Source: Nocardia aurantiaca (lineage in GTDB: Bacteria > Actinomycetota > Actinomycetes > Mycobacteriales > Mycobacteriaceae). From it: a stretch of DNA of 64,000 bases. Below, piece after piece: positions 45,794-54,368 of this stretch. The notes beneath the pieces are model-generated. The model saw only the letters and a list, made by a program, of their open reading frames with translations, searched no databases and was not told where the DNA came from. The stretch spans positions 310,001-374,000 of the forward strand of contig NZ_WMBB01000004.1 of the NCBI RefSeq assembly GCF_009708175.1, given 5' to 3'. The first letter of the stretch is position 1; every line of letters starts with the position of its first letter. Position numbers and translations under genes: made by a program.

Positions 45794-46705
45794 ATGGCGC
45801 GAGTCGCGGTGGTGGGCAGCATCAATATGGATTTGGTGACGACTGTCGGCAGGCGGCCGGACGCCGGAGAGACGGTGTCCGGGGACGGGTTTGCGCTGGT
45901 GCCGGGCGGGAAGGGGTCGAACCAGGCGATTGCGGCGCGGCGGGCTGGGGCCGAGGTCGACTTTGTGGGGGCGGTCGGCGGGGATGTGTTCGCGACGGCG
46001 CTGCGGAAGGTGTTGGGGGAGGCCGCGGTTGGAGTCGCCCGGCTGCGGGAGGTCGAGGGGCCCAGTGGGATTGCGACGATCATCGTGGACGGGAACGGGG
46101 AGAACAGCATCGTCGTGGTGGCCGGAGCCAACGGTCGGATGACGGAATTGACGGCGGCGGACCTGGAGACGATCGCCGCGGCCGATGTTCTCATGTGCCA
46201 GTTGGAGATTCCGGTTGCGACGGTGCTCGCTGCGGCGCGGCACGCGCGGGCGAACGGGACGACGGTGATGCTGAATCCGTCACCGGCGCGAGAGCTTCCG
46301 GACAGCTTGTGGGCCGAGGTCGAGGTGGCGGTTGTCAACGAAGGCGAAGCGGCGCGGCTGGCCTCGGCTCTGGCCGGTGTCCCGCATGTCATCACGACGC
46401 TCGGTGGCGCGGGTGCGTCCTATCGGGGTCCCGGCGATGTCGCGATGACGCACCCGGGCGTTCGCGTGCGGGTGGTGGATACCACCGGGGCGGGCGACAG
46501 CTTCACCGGGGCGCTCGCCGCGCATTGGCATGAGGGTCCCGCTGCCGCGTTGGCGTGGGCTTGTACGGCAGGGGCGCTGGCGACCACGAAACTGGGCGCC
46601 AGCGCCTCGATTCCGGAGTTGGCGGAAATCGAGCGGGTGCTGGCCGCCGAAGGCCGCCATCCGCGCCCGGCGGTCCGCGACGAGGACGGCTCGAGCCTGA
46701 TCTGA
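45794..46705 (+). CDS. rbsK: Ribokinase
   Basis: PfkB-family sugar kinase of 303 residues phosphorylating ribose (or a related sugar) at O5. It shows GSINMDLVTTVGRRPDAGETV at the N-terminus, the substrate loop PGGKGSNQAIAARRAGA, and the catalytic DTTGAGDSFTGALAA (Asp base, anion hole) at about 232-246. No ribose transporter is adjacent, so it probably scavenges ribose from nucleosides. It is convergent with the TetR gene; stops are 3 bp apart. Confidence 0.92.
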   Translation: MARVAVVGSINMDLVTTVGRRPDAGETVSGDGFALVPGGKGSNQAIAARRAGAEVDFVGAVGGDVFATALRKVLGEAAVGVARLREVEGPSGIATIIVDGNGENSIVVVAGANGRMTELTAADLETIAAADVLMCQLEIPVATVLAAARHARANGTTVMLNPSPARELPDSLWAEVEVAVVNEGEAARLASALAGVPHVITTLGGAGASYRGPGDVAMTHPGVRVRVVDTTGAGDSFTGALAAHWHEGPAAALAWACTAGALATTKLGASASIPELAEIERVLAAEGRHPRPAVRDEDGSSLI

Positions 46706-46708
46706 CGT

Positions 46709-47287
46709 TCAGATGGCCGGGGTCTGCTTGCCGGTGTGCAGGGCGACCAGATCGGCCATCTGCTTGCCCGCCCGTTCCAGGGGCGCGGTCGAGCGTGTCG
46801 CCAGCGATATGACGACCGCGCCCTCGACCGCGGCGATGATGGTGGTGGCCAGCGAGCGGGCGGTGACGGGTTCCACGGCCTCGGCCTCGAGCCGGTCGGC
46901 GAGGATGTCCTCCCACTCGCTGAAGGTCTCCCCCGCCGCATCGGCGGCCTCGGGCGATTCCGATCGTCCGAGCGCCGCGGCCACGATCGGGCACCCGGCC
47001 GTGAAATCACTCGAAACCAGAACGTCGCGCCACAGCGCCGGAAAGGTCGCAACGGCACCGGCCAGATCGGTGTCGGCGGTGACGGTTCGCATGAGCGCGC
47101 TGGTGGCCTGCCCGGCGGTGCGGGTGGCCGCGGCGACCAGCTCGGATTTGCCGCCCGGGAAATTGAGATAGATGGACCGGCGGGAGATGCCGCTGTGGTC
47201 GAGCAGCTGCGCGATGCCGGTCCCGGCGATGCCGTTGCAGCGCATCAGAGCGATGGCGCTGTCGATGAGGCGGTCGCGGGCACCCAT
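46709..47287 (-). CDS. TetR family regulator
   Basis: Repressor of 192 residues. The helix-turn-helix is IAGTGIAQLLDHSGISRRSIYLNFPGGKSELV (about 22-53), and the C-terminal domain contains CPIVAAALGRSESPEA, seen in the LmrA/YxaF-like group. The ATG at 47287 follows AAGGAGGA 7 nt upstream; the long upstream frame is not used. Two palindromes between this gene and the divergent reductase gene are likely its operators. Confidence 0.9.
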   Translation of the reverse strand: MGARDRLIDSAIALMRCNGIAGTGIAQLLDHSGISRRSIYLNFPGGKSELVAAATRTAGQATSALMRTVTADTDLAGAVATFPALWRDVLVSSDFTAGCPIVAAALGRSESPEAADAAGETFSEWEDILADRLEAEAVEPVTARSLATTIIAAVEGAVVISLATRSTAPLERAGKQMADLVALHTGKQTPAI

Positions 47288-47305
47288 GAACGGTTCCTCC
47301 TTGCT

Positions 47306-47352
47306 GTATACCGATCGGTGTACTACGTTCGTGGATACACCGATTGGTCTAC
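47306..47352. promoter_or_regulatory. Twin TetR operators
   Basis: Two related 16-mers 29 bp apart: TATACCGATCGGTGTA (47307-47322) and TACACCGATTGGTCTA (47336-47351), both built on a CCGATYGG core. The first begins 19 bp upstream of the TetR start codon. Expected to control the TetR gene and the divergent reductase. Confidence 0.75.
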
Positions 47353-47541
47353 CCAAGTGTAGACCGCCGCCCAACCCTTCAACGAGGAATCGGGGCCCAC
47401 GCCATGCCTGCAGCATCTCGATCCGGACAACCGACCCTGCACGATCCCCTGCCACCGGCCAGCGGTCAGGTCCCAGCCAACCGCAATACGAAAGGGGCGG
47501 GCCATGATCCCGATCCCTCACCCTGGCTCACGGTGGTAACC

Positions 47542-48039
47542 ATGCTGCGCCGCAACGGCTTCGATGCCTTCCGCGGCAAGCGCTCGGCCACCCCGCGCTC
47601 CGCCGCCGACCGCGCCGACCGCAAGTTCCGCACCGAGCGCGCCGTGGGCCACTACGTCATGAACCCGACCATCCGCGCCCTCGGCAAGATCGGCGTCCGC
47701 ACCACCTTCGCCACCGAGATCGAAACCATCGGCCGCAAATCCGGTGAGCCGCGCCGAGTCCCGGTGTCCATGCTCTTCGACGCGGACGGCGCGTGGGCGA
47801 TCTGCCAGCACGGCCTGCGTTCGGGCTGGGGCCTGAACATCTCCGCCAACCCGAATGTCCGCGTCCGCCGAGGCGGTCGCTGGCGCACCGGCACCGCCGT
47901 CCTGCTCCCCGACGATGACGTGGTGGCCCGCACCCGCGCCTTCGCCCCGCATCCGGCGCTGGCCCGGTTCACGCGCGGCGTCTTCGCGACCCTGGAAAGC
48001 GATCCGGTCACCGTCCGGATCACCTTCACGGATCGATGA
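47542..48039 (+). CDS. Deazaflavin (F420)-type nitroreductase family protein
   Basis: Protein of about 165 residues of the DUF385/deazaflavin-dependent reductase fold. Conserved parts are ATEIETIGRKSGEPRRVPVSMLFDADGAWAICQHG and SGWGLNISANPNVRVRRGGRW. Members use coenzyme F420 or bind lipids. The start is ambiguous: the ATG at 47542 is chosen because codons before it have poor GC3. An 11-codon ORF starting at 47504 after AAAGGGG stops at 47539, two bases before this ATG. It may be controlled by the neighbouring TetR. Confidence 0.75.
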   Translation: MLRRNGFDAFRGKRSATPRSAADRADRKFRTERAVGHYVMNPTIRALGKIGVRTTFATEIETIGRKSGEPRRVPVSMLFDADGAWAICQHGLRSGWGLNISANPNVRVRRGGRWRTGTAVLLPDDDVVARTRAFAPHPALARFTRGVFATLESDPVTVRITFTDR

Positions 48040-48165
48040 GCCGAAGCCGTTTCACCGTAATCGGGAATTTATCTTCGTGTGATATGGTGAGCACGTAATC
48101 GAATTTCCTTGTCTAGCATCATGTCTCGCGGTAATTCCGCGAACAGTGCTCGAAGGGAGAATTCG

Positions 48166-49005
48166 ATGGAGAATGGCCCGAGCCGGACCGCGATGATGGC
48201 GGCCGCCGGTCGCGCGGCGCATCTGATCGTGGACAGCGCGCCGTATCTCTTTCAGGACACCGTGGCGGAGGCGCTGCTGGGTGAGCGGGCCGCAGAACTC
48301 ATCGCCTATCACCGTGAGTTCGGCGACCATCCCGTGCTCAGCGGCACTCGCGCTGCGGTCACCACCCGCAGCCATTACACCGAGGCCCGGCTGGCGGCCG
48401 GGTTCGACCAGTATGTCGTCCTCGGCGCGGGCTTGGACTCCTTCGCCTACCGCTCCCCGCTGGCGACCAGCACAGCCGTTTTCGAGGTGGACCATCCGGC
48501 GACGCAGGAATGGAAGCGGGAATTATTGTCCGCTGCGGGGATCGATCCGGGGGCGACGCGGTTCGTCGGTGTGGACTTCGAATGTGACGATCTGGCCACC
48601 GAACTCGCGGCCCACGGTTTCGATCCCACTCGACCGGCGCTGGTGAGCTGGCTGGGTGTCGCCATGTACCTCACCGAATCCGCGGTGACCGCCACTCTCG
48701 ATACGCTTTCGGCGTTCGCGCCCGGCACTGAATTGGTGATGGAGTACGCCCTGCCGCCGGAGCTACGCGACGAACGCGGCCGCGTCTACGGCGAATTCGC
48801 CATCCCGGCCACGGCCGAGCAGGGCGAGCCCTGGCTGAGTTATTTCACGCCCGAGTCCCTGACCGCCTTGCTCGAACGCTGCGGTTTCACCGCGGTGGCA
48901 CACATTTCACAACGAGAGGCCGTCGACGAGGAAGTGTGGCGGCGTGATGATGGGCTCTGCCCTGCCGATCTATGCCGCCTGGGCCGTGCGACCATCCGAG
49001 CCTGA
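48166..49005 (+). CDS. SAM-dependent methyltransferase (leucine carboxyl methyltransferase-like)
   Basis: Methyltransferase of 279 residues of the actinobacterial family that resembles leucine carboxyl methyltransferase. SAM-binding motif YVVLGAGLDSFAYRSP (about 84-99) is followed by the acidic FEVDHPATQEWKRELL and WLGVAMYLTESAVTATL. AAGGGAG stands 7 nt before the ATG. Many paralogues exist in mycobacteria and nocardiae with unknown acceptors. It stands alone, with an AT-richer upstream of 125 bp. Confidence 0.88.
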   Translation: MENGPSRTAMMAAAGRAAHLIVDSAPYLFQDTVAEALLGERAAELIAYHREFGDHPVLSGTRAAVTTRSHYTEARLAAGFDQYVVLGAGLDSFAYRSPLATSTAVFEVDHPATQEWKRELLSAAGIDPGATRFVGVDFECDDLATELAAHGFDPTRPALVSWLGVAMYLTESAVTATLDTLSAFAPGTELVMEYALPPELRDERGRVYGEFAIPATAEQGEPWLSYFTPESLTALLERCGFTAVAHISQREAVDEEVWRRDDGLCPADLCRLGRATIRA

Positions 49006-49109
49006 CGCCGCTTTCTGGGCAGCGTGCTCACCGCCTTCCACGCTTCCCTCAGCGCGCCCTTCGCAGCCGCGTGGGCTTCAGCGGCCAGATCGACGTCATC
49101 CGACGCGGG

Positions 49110-49988
49110 TCAGCCCCTGGACCACTCGTGGCCCCAGTAGCTGTCGGCGGTCATCTCCTCGGCCAGGTAGTCGTCGCCGACCAGCATTCCCTCGCAACCG
49201 AACTCGAGATCCCAGTTGCTTGGCGTGCGGACGTAGAAGGAGATCATCTTGTCATTGGTGTGGCGGCCCAGCGTGGACGACAGGTGGTAGCCCGCCCTGT
49301 TCACCCGGTCCAGGGCGCGGCCGACATCGTCGAGCGAGTCGACCTCGAACATGACGTGCACGATGCCCGGCCCGTCCGGCCGTGAGCCCGGGATGAGCGC
49401 CAGGCTGTGGTGGCGCGCATTGACGCCCATGAAGCGAATCCAGATCGGATGCTCGGGCGGCCCCACCCGGAACGAGCCGCGCGAGGCGAAGCCGAGCACC
49501 TCGGTGTAGAACCGGCGCGCCTCCTCGATGTCTCGCACCGGCAGCACCACATGGCCGAGACCCAGATCGCCGGTGACGAACCGGTTCCCGAACTTGCCGA
49601 TCACCGGGCTGTGGTCCAACAGCGGGCCGTGGAAGACTTCGATGGTGAAGCCGGACGGATCGACGAAGGCGATGGCCTCCTCGACGTGCCGGTTGGCGGC
49701 CTCGGCGAGCGAGAGCGTGGTGACCGCGACTCCAGCCTTCTCCAGGGTCTCGCGCACCAGCTCCAGCGAGCGGCGATCGGCGACCTGCCAGCCGACGGCG
49801 ATGACCTCGTCTCGCTCGCCGGGCACCAGCTCGAGCCGGTAGGTGTGCTCGTCGACGCGCAGGTAGACCGAATCCGGATCGGGGCCGGAACCCTCGGCGA
49901 AACCGATGGTGTCGAAGGCGAATGCGCGCCAAGCGGCCACGTCGGCGATCCGGGCGCGCACATAGCCGAGCGAGGCGAAGGAAGCCAT
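49110..49988 (-). CDS. Extradiol ring-cleavage dioxygenase (BphC/HsaC type)
   Basis: Two-domain vicinal-oxygen-chelate dioxygenase of 292 residues cleaving catechols next to the hydroxyls. Fe(II) ligands are visible as His in LGLGHVVLPV (about 144), His in ARHHSLALIPG and Glu in NWDLEFGCEG. In steroid degradation HsaC opens ring A of a secosteroid catechol; the neighbours kshA/kshB make a steroid substrate likely, but hsaA and hsaD are absent, so it may be a paralogue with another catechol. GAGGAG precedes the ATG. It lies 28 bp after kshB. Confidence 0.88.
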   Translation of the reverse strand: MASFASLGYVRARIADVAAWRAFAFDTIGFAEGSGPDPDSVYLRVDEHTYRLELVPGERDEVIAVGWQVADRRSLELVRETLEKAGVAVTTLSLAEAANRHVEEAIAFVDPSGFTIEVFHGPLLDHSPVIGKFGNRFVTGDLGLGHVVLPVRDIEEARRFYTEVLGFASRGSFRVGPPEHPIWIRFMGVNARHHSLALIPGSRPDGPGIVHVMFEVDSLDDVGRALDRVNRAGYHLSSTLGRHTNDKMISFYVRTPSNWDLEFGCEGMLVGDDYLAEEMTADSYWGHEWSRG

Positions 49989-50016
49989 GGTGATACTCCT
50001 CTGGGTATGGGGGATA

Positions 50017-51099
50017 TCAGGAATAGGTGACGGTGACGTCGTCGGTGACCGGGACGGCCTGGCAGGCCAGCACATAGCCGTCGGCGATGTCCGCGTCCTC
50101 CAGAATTTCATTGCGGCGCATGCTCACCTCGCCCGAAACCACTCGGCACACGCAGGCGCTGCAGGCACCCTCCTTACACGAGTACGGGGCGTCGAGTCCC
50201 CGGGCGAGCATGGTGTCGAGCAGGGTCTGCTGTCTCGGCCAGGTCAGCTCGTGATTCGCGCCGTCGAGCTCGACCTGCACGGTGGCGGCGTCGTCGTCAT
50301 CGGCCACGACGTCGGTTGCGGCCGTGTCGGCCTCGAACGGGTTGCCCGACAGGGATACGAACTTCTCGGAGTGCACGCGCTTGCGGTCGACGCCGAGCTC
50401 GGCCGCGGCCGCCGCGACCGCGTCCATGAACGGGCCGGGACCGCAGACGAAAACCTCCCGGCCCGCCCATGGACGCGCCATCGCGGCCAGGCCGGCCACG
50501 CTCGGCAAGCCCTGGACCGACTGCAGCCAGTGCAGCACCAGGAGGCGATCCGGGTGCGCGGCAGCCAGTTCCGCGAGCTCTCGGGCGAAGATAACCGAAT
50601 TCTCGTGCTGATTGGCGTAAATCAGCGTGCAGTGCCCGGAGCCCCGCGCCAGCACCGATTTCAGGATGGACAGCATCGGGGTGATGCCGCTGCCGCCGGC
50701 GAACAGCAGCAGGTCGGTGTCCAGCGACTCTGGGGTGAAGACGCCGGCGGGCGGCAGCACGTCCAGGACGAGGCCCTCGGCGGCGTTGTCGCACAGCCAG
50801 TTCGAGCCGTAGCCGTCGGCGGTCCGCTTGACGGTGACCTTCAGCGGCCCGTCCTCGTGCGGCGCGCTCGACAGCGAGTAGCAGCGGCTCACCGATCCGG
50901 TCAGCTCGCTCGGAATCCGCAGGGTCAGGAACTGCCCCGGCCGATACGAGAACCGTTCGGTATGCGCGACCTCCGGCGCGAGCTCGAGCGACACCGCGTC
51001 CGCGGTCTCGTACACCACGCGCACGATCCGCACCGATGTGATCCCGCTCACCCCCGTGGGCGCCACGGCCTCGTCTACCTCGAAGTCCGTGACCGTCAT
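50017..51099 (-). CDS. kshB: 3-ketosteroid 9-alpha-hydroxylase reductase
   Basis: Electron-transfer partner of KshA, about 360 residues. It has an FAD domain (RCYSLSSAPHEDG), an NAD domain (LLLFAGGSGITPMLSILKSVL, VFVCGPGPFMDAV) and a C-terminal plant-type [2Fe-2S] ferredoxin domain (CKEGACSACVC with a later C in VLACQAVP). This FAD-NAD-2Fe2S order defines KshB/PaaE-type reductases. The ATG at 51099 has the better ribosome site; an ATG at 51117 is possible. The acidic stretch ADDDDAATVQ links the NAD and ferredoxin domains. Confidence 0.88.
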   Translation of the reverse strand: MTVTDFEVDEAVAPTGVSGITSVRIVRVVYETADAVSLELAPEVAHTERFSYRPGQFLTLRIPSELTGSVSRCYSLSSAPHEDGPLKVTVKRTADGYGSNWLCDNAAEGLVLDVLPPAGVFTPESLDTDLLLFAGGSGITPMLSILKSVLARGSGHCTLIYANQHENSVIFARELAELAAAHPDRLLVLHWLQSVQGLPSVAGLAAMARPWAGREVFVCGPGPFMDAVAAAAAELGVDRKRVHSEKFVSLSGNPFEADTAATDVVADDDDAATVQVELDGANHELTWPRQQTLLDTMLARGLDAPYSCKEGACSACVCRVVSGEVSMRRNEILEDADIADGYVLACQAVPVTDDVTVTYS

Positions 51100-51231
51100 C
51101 CGTTCCACCAGTTCCATTCCTGCGCTGTCAGTTTCGAGCCCGTCCCGGACGGGTATCCGATTTTCAGGGCCGACCGCCGACGATGTCGGGAGGCCCATCC
51201 GGAGGATTCCGGCCGCACCCGGCGACCCCGC

Positions 51232-51474
51232 TCAGGCCAGAGTCCGTCCTCGAGTGCGCACGTCCACGTCACGCGTGCTGACGCTCAACGCACCCGAGGC
51301 GACGGCGTCGTCGATGGCGGTCCGCAGCGCGTGACAGGTATGAGCACGCGGTTTATTGCTCATCTCCGTGCAGGCGGCCTGCGCGTCCCTGTTCCACTGC
51401 ACGCTCGTGTGCTGGTCGCTGTACTTCTCCACCAGCACGCACGTCCCGCAGGACAGGCACCGAACCTGGTCCAT
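51232..51474 (-). CDS. Small cysteine-rich protein of the ksh cluster
   Basis: Protein of 80 residues starting MDQVRCLSCGTCVLVEKYSDQHTS, with a CLSCGTC cluster and further cysteines (AACTE, HTCHAL). It lies between kshA and kshB, 11 bp after kshA. Similar small proteins occur beside kshA in relatives (from memory). A zinc or iron-sulfur site is plausible; a role in electron transfer or KshA assembly is inference. Confidence 0.75.
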   Translation of the reverse strand: MDQVRCLSCGTCVLVEKYSDQHTSVQWNRDAQAACTEMSNKPRAHTCHALRTAIDDAVASGALSVSTRDVDVRTRGRTLA

Positions 51475-51485
51475 GACAACGCCTC

Positions 51486-52655
51486 TCAGACCTGCGCGGC
51501 GTCGGAGACGTGGCTCGCCACGGCGGCTTCGCGCTTGGCGATATTGTCGGCGACCTCCGCCTTCCAGGCGGTGACCGCACGGGTGGTGTCCACCTCGTAC
51601 TCGAAGCGGTCGGTCATCTCGTCCCTGACCTCGGCCACGTCCACATAGAACTGCTCATACCAGCGACGCAACTGGTAGACCGGCCCGTCCTCCTCGCACA
51701 GCAGCGGATTGTCGATGCGCGACTTGCGCTTCCAGATGGCCGCGTCCTGCTCGAAGCCCTTGCCCAGGCCGCCCACGAACCTGTCGGCGATCTCCTCGGC
51801 CTGGTCGGGGGCCATGCCCTCGGGCTTCTTGGCGATCGCGCCATACATGAGCACGAACTGGTTCTCGTTGACCGGATAGTGGCAGTTGATCAGATAGCCT
51901 TCGACGACAAGGCCGTTCGGGCTCTCGCTCTTCAGATAATCGATCATGTAGGAGGGCCCGTAGTAGGAGGCCTCCGACCGCAGCACGTTCTCGCCGCCCA
52001 GCGCCTTGGCGGTCTCGCCCATCATGTCCGCACGCGAGACGGAGGTCATGTACTGGCCGGCGGTGTGGCCCTCGAAGACGTTCTTGAAGAAGGTCGGGAA
52101 GCCGTAGTGCACATAGAAGAAGTGCGCCATGTCCACGACATTGTCGACCACCTCACGGCAGTTGGCGTCGACGATCATGGAGTTCCAGGTCCAGTCGGTC
52201 CACTCGTCGCTGAAGGCGGCATCGATGCGTGGGATGGCCAGCTCGGCCGAAGGCTGCTTGCCCTCCGGGTCGTTCCAGACGAACAGCATCCGGTTCTCGA
52301 CCATGGTCGGCCACGCCTTGGTGCGGGCCAGCGGGGGTACGCGGCGCGCGTAGGGAATGCCGGTGCACTTGCCCTTGCCGTTCCAGCGCCAGTCGTGGAA
52401 CGGGCAGGCGATGGAGTCGCCCTTGACGGTGCCGTCGGCCAGGTTGCCGCCCATGTGGGGGCAGTACGCGTTCAGCACGTTGAGGGTGCCGTCCTCGGCC
52501 GCGAACACCACGATCTCGGTGCCGAAAGCCTTGATGGTGTGCGGCTTTCCGTCGCGGAAGGAGTCGGCCAGGCCCAGGCAGTGCCAGCCGCGCGCGAATC
52601 GCGTCGGGGGCTTCCCGGCGTCGATGACTCGCACCTCACCGTCCGTGGTGGTCAT
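51486..52655 (-). CDS. kshA: 3-ketosteroid 9-alpha-hydroxylase oxygenase
   Basis: Rieske oxygenase of 389 residues that hydroxylates C9 of 3-ketosteroids such as androstadienedione, triggering ring-B opening. The Rieske site is CPH (Cys65, His67) and CPFH (Cys84, His87). The mononuclear iron motif is DNVVDMAHFFYVHYG. The region GWHCLGLADSFRDGKPHTIKAFGTEIVVFAAEDG matches KshA. GGGAGAGG precedes the ATG. It heads the kshA-small protein-kshB-dioxygenase series. Confidence 0.94.
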   Translation of the reverse strand: MTTTDGEVRVIDAGKPPTRFARGWHCLGLADSFRDGKPHTIKAFGTEIVVFAAEDGTLNVLNAYCPHMGGNLADGTVKGDSIACPFHDWRWNGKGKCTGIPYARRVPPLARTKAWPTMVENRMLFVWNDPEGKQPSAELAIPRIDAAFSDEWTDWTWNSMIVDANCREVVDNVVDMAHFFYVHYGFPTFFKNVFEGHTAGQYMTSVSRADMMGETAKALGGENVLRSEASYYGPSYMIDYLKSESPNGLVVEGYLINCHYPVNENQFVLMYGAIAKKPEGMAPDQAEEIADRFVGGLGKGFEQDAAIWKRKSRIDNPLLCEEDGPVYQLRRWYEQFYVDVAEVRDEMTDRFEYEVDTTRAVTAWKAEVADNIAKREAAVASHVSDAAQV

Positions 52656-52739
52656 GTGAATTCCTCTCCCTTGCCTTGCTTCGATGGTCGCGGCCGATGT
52701 GACGGCGACGAGAGCGCAGTCTCACTGGCCGGGAGGTGG

Positions 52740-53264
52740 CTACTGGTGTTCGAGACGACCGAAAGCGGCGCGGTAGAACAGCAGCGGCTTCGCTTCGGAA
52801 TGCTCGTTCAAGCAGGTCACACGGCCGATGACAATGGTGTGGTCACCACCGTCGACTTCGTCGTGCAGCTCGCAGTCGATGGAGGCCATGGCTCCGGTGA
52901 GCAATGGTGAGCCGTTCTCCGACGCGGTCCACTTCACCCCGGCGAACTTGTCGACCCCCGGTCGTCCGAGCTGACGGCAGACTTCGGCCTGATCGTCGGC
53001 CAGGATGTTCACGCAGAACCGGCCTGCCGCACGGATTCTGGGCCAGGTGCTCGAGGTCCGCGCCGGGAAGAAGCTCACCAGCGGCGGGGCGATGGACAGC
53101 GATGCGAACGACTGGCACGCGAATCCGACAGGCTCGCCCTCGGCAAGGGCGGTGATCACGGTGACTCCCGAGCAGAATCGCCCGAGGACGGTCTTGAAAG
53201 CCGTCGCGTCGATGGCCGGAGCCTGCCCCTGCGGCAGATGAACACGGTCCAGGACCGGATCCAC
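52740..53264 (-). CDS. Flavin reductase (HsaB-like)
   Basis: FMN/FAD reductase of 174 residues that supplies reduced flavin to a partner monooxygenase. Family marks are FKTVLGRFCSGVTVITALAEGEPVGFACQSFASLSIAPPLVSF and NILADDQAEVCRQLG. It resembles HsaB, partner of HsaA, but hsaA is not in the window. The GTG at 53264 follows AAGGAGG by 5 nt. A perfect palindrome sits immediately upstream of the Shine-Dalgarno. It precedes kshA by 84 bp and may head the operon. Confidence 0.88.
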   Translation of the reverse strand: MDPVLDRVHLPQGQAPAIDATAFKTVLGRFCSGVTVITALAEGEPVGFACQSFASLSIAPPLVSFFPARTSSTWPRIRAAGRFCVNILADDQAEVCRQLGRPGVDKFAGVKWTASENGSPLLTGAMASIDCELHDEVDGGDHTIVIGRVTCLNEHSEAKPLLFYRAAFGRLEHQ

Positions 53265-53274
53265 GGCGCCTCCT

Positions 53275-53291
53275 TATTTCGATCCGAAATA
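53275..53291. promoter_or_regulatory. Palindromic operator before flavin reductase
   Basis: 7-bp perfect arms TATTTCG and CGAAATA around ATC, 11 bp upstream of the flavin reductase start and abutting its Shine-Dalgarno. Likely bound by the adjacent IclR regulator or another local repressor. It does not match the KstR consensus TNNAACNNGTTNNA. Confidence 0.6.
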
Positions 53292-53438
53292 TAGCTGGCA
53301 GTCATGACAGCAGGTCGTGAGCAGGAGGCGTCAACTGCGTGGTTCGGTCATCGGGACACGAATGCGTAGGTTTTACGTAGTTCTCCCGATTCCGCAGGTT
53401 GTGGCACAGGGCACTGTGATGGGGAGCACAAGCTCCAA

Positions 53439-53471
53439 TCTAGGTACATGCCTAATCGGAATAGTCCTAGA
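53439..53471. promoter_or_regulatory. Inverted repeat upstream of iclR-type gene
   Basis: Arms TCTAGG and CCTAGA are 21 bp apart, 27 bp upstream of the IclR gene start. Just left of it, GGAGC/GCTCC arms flank ACAA (53423-53436). Possible autoregulatory site; moderate evidence. Confidence 0.35.
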
Positions 53472-53497
53472 CTGGATATGAACCAACGGAGGTACAT

Positions 53498-54331
53498 TTG
53501 TCCGTCACCATGCTGCCCCCGGCGGAGACACGACACCCGCACAGCTCCGTGCGCGCCAAGGATTCTCGCGGCAGCACCGAGGTGCCCGTCTCGATGATCG
53601 AGCGAATGACCTTGATCCTGGACGCATTCGACGCATCCACCCCCACCCTCACATTGCTCGGCCTGGTCGAGCGCACCGGGCTGCCGCGGTCCACCGTGCA
53701 CCGGATCCTCGACCAGATGATCAAGCTGCGCTGGCTGGCCCACACCTCGGGCGGCTACCGACTCGGCATGCGCGCGCTGGAACTCGGTGGACTCACCGCC
53801 GACCACAACGAGATTCGCGATGCCGTGTCACCGCTGCTGCATGAGCTGAGTCAGCGCACCGGCATGGTCGGCCATCTGGCGGTCCTCGACGGTCGGGATG
53901 TGGTCTACCTGGACAAGGCCGGTGGTCGCTTCGCCGCCAGCCTGCCCACCCGCCTGGGTGGCCGGATGCCCGCGCACGCTACCGCGCTCGGCAAGGCGAT
54001 GCTCGCCTGCCTGGAGCCGAACATCGCCGATGCCGCGCTGCGCACCCGGCTGCCGCGGCTGACCCCGCGCACCATCTGCGAGCCCGAGGCGCTGGCCCGG
54101 GAGCTGCAGCAGATCCGCATGCGCCAGGGCGTTGCCATCGACCGCGAAGAGGCCATTGCCGGAATCGCCTGTGTCGCAGCCCCACTGCGGGGCCGCGGCA
54201 CCGCGCCGGCCGCACTGTCGCTGTCCGGCCGCGCCGACGGCATGAGCTACGACCGGCTGGCCCGCGTCGTGCTCGAGGTCGCGCACGAGGCCGGCCGCAC
54301 CCTGTTCCCGCGTCGCGCCCACTGGCGTTGA
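53498..54331 (+). CDS. IclR family transcriptional regulator
   Basis: Regulator of 277 residues. The winged helix-turn-helix is LTLLGLVERTGLPRSTVHRILDQMIKLRWL (about 50-79) and the IclR ligand domain spans about 105-270 (MVGHLAVLDGRDVVYLDKAGG, PAHATALGKAML, GIACVAAPLRG). IclR proteins often control aromatic and steroid catabolism. A TTG start at 53498 has GGAGG 5 nt upstream; ATG at 53510 is an alternative. It is divergent from the flavin reductase/kshA genes, with two candidate operators between. Confidence 0.9.
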   Translation: MSVTMLPPAETRHPHSSVRAKDSRGSTEVPVSMIERMTLILDAFDASTPTLTLLGLVERTGLPRSTVHRILDQMIKLRWLAHTSGGYRLGMRALELGGLTADHNEIRDAVSPLLHELSQRTGMVGHLAVLDGRDVVYLDKAGGRFAASLPTRLGGRMPAHATALGKAMLACLEPNIADAALRTRLPRLTPRTICEPEALARELQQIRMRQGVAIDREEAIAGIACVAAPLRGRGTAPAALSLSGRADGMSYDRLARVVLEVAHEAGRTLFPRRAHWR

Positions 54332-54368
54332 GCGGAGTCGGCGCATGCGGGGGCGATACAGTTCGATC

